NCBI RefSeq assembly: GCF_003576315.1
Contig: NZ_QWFZ01000009.1
Coordinates: 1-64,000 of the forward strand
From: Henriciella mobilis
Lineage (GTDB): Bacteria; Pseudomonadota; Alphaproteobacteria; Caulobacterales; Hyphomonadaceae
Reading direction: 5' to 3'
DNA length: 64,000 nt
Shown one piece after another: positions 63,168-64,000 of the stretch; positions within the stretch are counted from its first letter, which is position 1, and each line of letters starts with the position of its first letter. The position numbers and the translations under genes are program-made. The notes under the pieces were generated by a model that was not told where the DNA came from, ran no database searches, and saw only the letters and a list, made by a program, of their open reading frames with translations.

Positions 63168-64000
63168 ATGTCACTTTTCCAGCTTTTCATTATCGCGGCG
63201 ATACAGGGCGTTACGGAGTGGCTGCCGATCTCTTCGTCGGCCCATGTGCTGCTATTGTCGGACACCTTCGGCGCCGTCGGTCGTGATGAGCTGCTGATCA
63301 ATGCCGTCTCGAACCTCGGAACGCTGGCGGCCATGCTGCTCTATTTCCGCAAGGATGTCGCGAGCGCCCTGGTCGGCGGGGTCGAACTGGCCATGGTCCC
63401 GGTCACGAAGAAGGCGCTCTCGCCGGGCGCGCGGCTGGCGGCCTGCGTGATCGTGGCAACGCCGATCGCGCTGGTTGCAGCGATCGCCTACGAGGCGCTG
63501 CTGCCGCCGGGCGCACAGGACGCCCTTCGCAGCGTGCAGACCGTGGCCGGCGCCACGATCGTCTTCGGCATCCTGCTCTGGATCGCTGACGTGTACGGCC
63601 CGCGCACCCGCAAGGAGGAGGACATGACGCTCCTCCACGCCCTGATGATCGGCGCGACGCAGGCGGTGGCCGCGATCATCCCCGGCACCAGCCGTTCCGG
63701 CATCACGATGACGGCGGCCCGCGCGCTGGGCTATGACCGCACCGAAGCGGCGCGGTTCTCGATGCTGATCGGCGCGCCGATCCTCGCCGCGGCCGGCCTC
63801 TATGGCGCCTACGGGCTGCTTGAAGCCGACGCCAATGGCGACAATCTTCTCAGTTTCCAGGACGGCATGGTCGTTGCCCTTGTCGCCTTCATCACGGGCC
63901 TCGCCTCGATCTGGGGGCTGATGGCCCTTCTGAAACGGATGAGCTTCCTGCCTTTCGTGATCTACCGGCTCATTCTGGGTGTGGCACTGTTCGTGTTCAT
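63168..64000 (+). CDS. uppP: Undecaprenyl-diphosphatase, 3' end outside the window
   Basis: 277 codons visible, still open at the window edge; the family is about 265-300 residues, so little is missing. Polytopic membrane enzyme that recycles undecaprenyl pyrophosphate for cell-wall synthesis. N-terminal AAIQGVTEWLPISSSAHVLLLSD is the BacA/UppP first motif (Gly is often where Ala is here in SSSGH). The second motif IIPGTSRSGITMTAARALGY is intact, with the catalytic-type Arg and Ser. Divergent from gltD. Confidence 0.94.
   Translation, partial: MSLFQLFIIAAIQGVTEWLPISSSAHVLLLSDTFGAVGRDELLINAVSNLGTLAAMLLYFRKDVASALVGGVELAMVPVTKKALSPGARLAACVIVATPIALVAAIAYEALLPPGAQDALRSVQTVAGATIVFGILLWIADVYGPRTRKEEDMTLLHALMIGATQAVAAIIPGTSRSGITMTAARALGYDRTEAARFSMLIGAPILAAAGLYGAYGLLEADANGDNLLSFQDGMVVALVAFITGLASIWGLMALLKRMSFLPFVIYRLILGVALFVF

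Noticed and set aside
1-64000. CRISPR arrays, rRNA and tRNA genes.
   Set aside because: No regularly spaced repeats, no conserved rRNA blocks and no tRNA cloverleaf with GTTC-type loop were found by eye; a covariance-model scan would settle this.

Overview
The window is chromosomal DNA from a GC-rich alphaproteobacterium. The Tad/Cpa pilus genes, the ethylmalonyl-CoA pathway pair ccr and ecm, PTS-Ntr ptsP beside lysC, and a small SRP RNA point to the Caulobacterales/Hyphomonadaceae area (Hyphomonas-like). That placement is inferred from gene content and protein style, not from any search.

Layout. 1-2333: a complete-looking group II intron on the minus strand, inserted antisense into a plus-strand PhrB-type photolyase gene whose 3' part runs 2334-3741. 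3742-5600: accessory-looking stretch with a GC-rich palindromic repeat, a small unknown gene, an AT-richer unknown gene (HEPN-like C-terminus) and the SRP RNA gene ffs. 5649-14664: housekeeping and regulatory genes (nudC, a beta-barrel protein, a YHS protein, a DoxX-like protein, LysR, a GAF-EAL phosphodiesterase, a DUF885 lipoprotein, an M17 peptidase). 14784-25495: Tad/Cpa pilus locus: tadD facing a minus-strand series flp-cpaA-cpaB-cpaC-cpaD-cpaE-cpaF-tadB-tadC, plus a divergent stand-alone CpaC-N-terminal-like gene. 25574-37767: rodZ-like, ptsP, lysC, ubiG, DUF924, a LuxR/alpha-beta-hydrolase fusion, an MFS transporter, a retropepsin-RimK fusion and mltF. 37935-42689: ecm, SemiSWEET, a class IV aminotransferase and ccr. 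42770-45745: a small secreted protein, an M20 peptidase and a K+ channel. 45791-51798: pheT, a small membrane protein, pheS, rplT, rpmI, an opposite-strand lipoprotein and infC. 51860-56782: two glycosyltransferases, an alpha/beta hydrolase, a membrane protein and dnaJ. 56878-64000: gltB, gltD and the 5' part of uppP, which is cut by the window edge.

How it works together. ccr and ecm are consecutive enzymes of the ethylmalonyl-CoA pathway and share a near-identical 15-bp palindrome upstream. The Tad locus encodes pilin, prepilin peptidase, secretin, ATPase and platform proteins, with a terminator hairpin between flp and the machinery genes. The translation block (infC, rpmI, rplT, pheST) carries two regulatory-looking oddities: an infC frame that can only begin at ATA, and a terminator/alternative-hairpin arrangement directly in front of pheS. 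No CRISPR array, rRNA or tRNA gene was seen.

The best leads are the LuxR protein with a hydrolase domain lacking its catalytic Ser and His, the shared ccr/ecm operator, the antisense group II intron in a photolyase that lacks most iron-sulfur ligands, the pheS leader, the ATA start of infC, paired TATCA-N3-TGATA sites before gltD, and a palindromic repeat found only between convergent genes.
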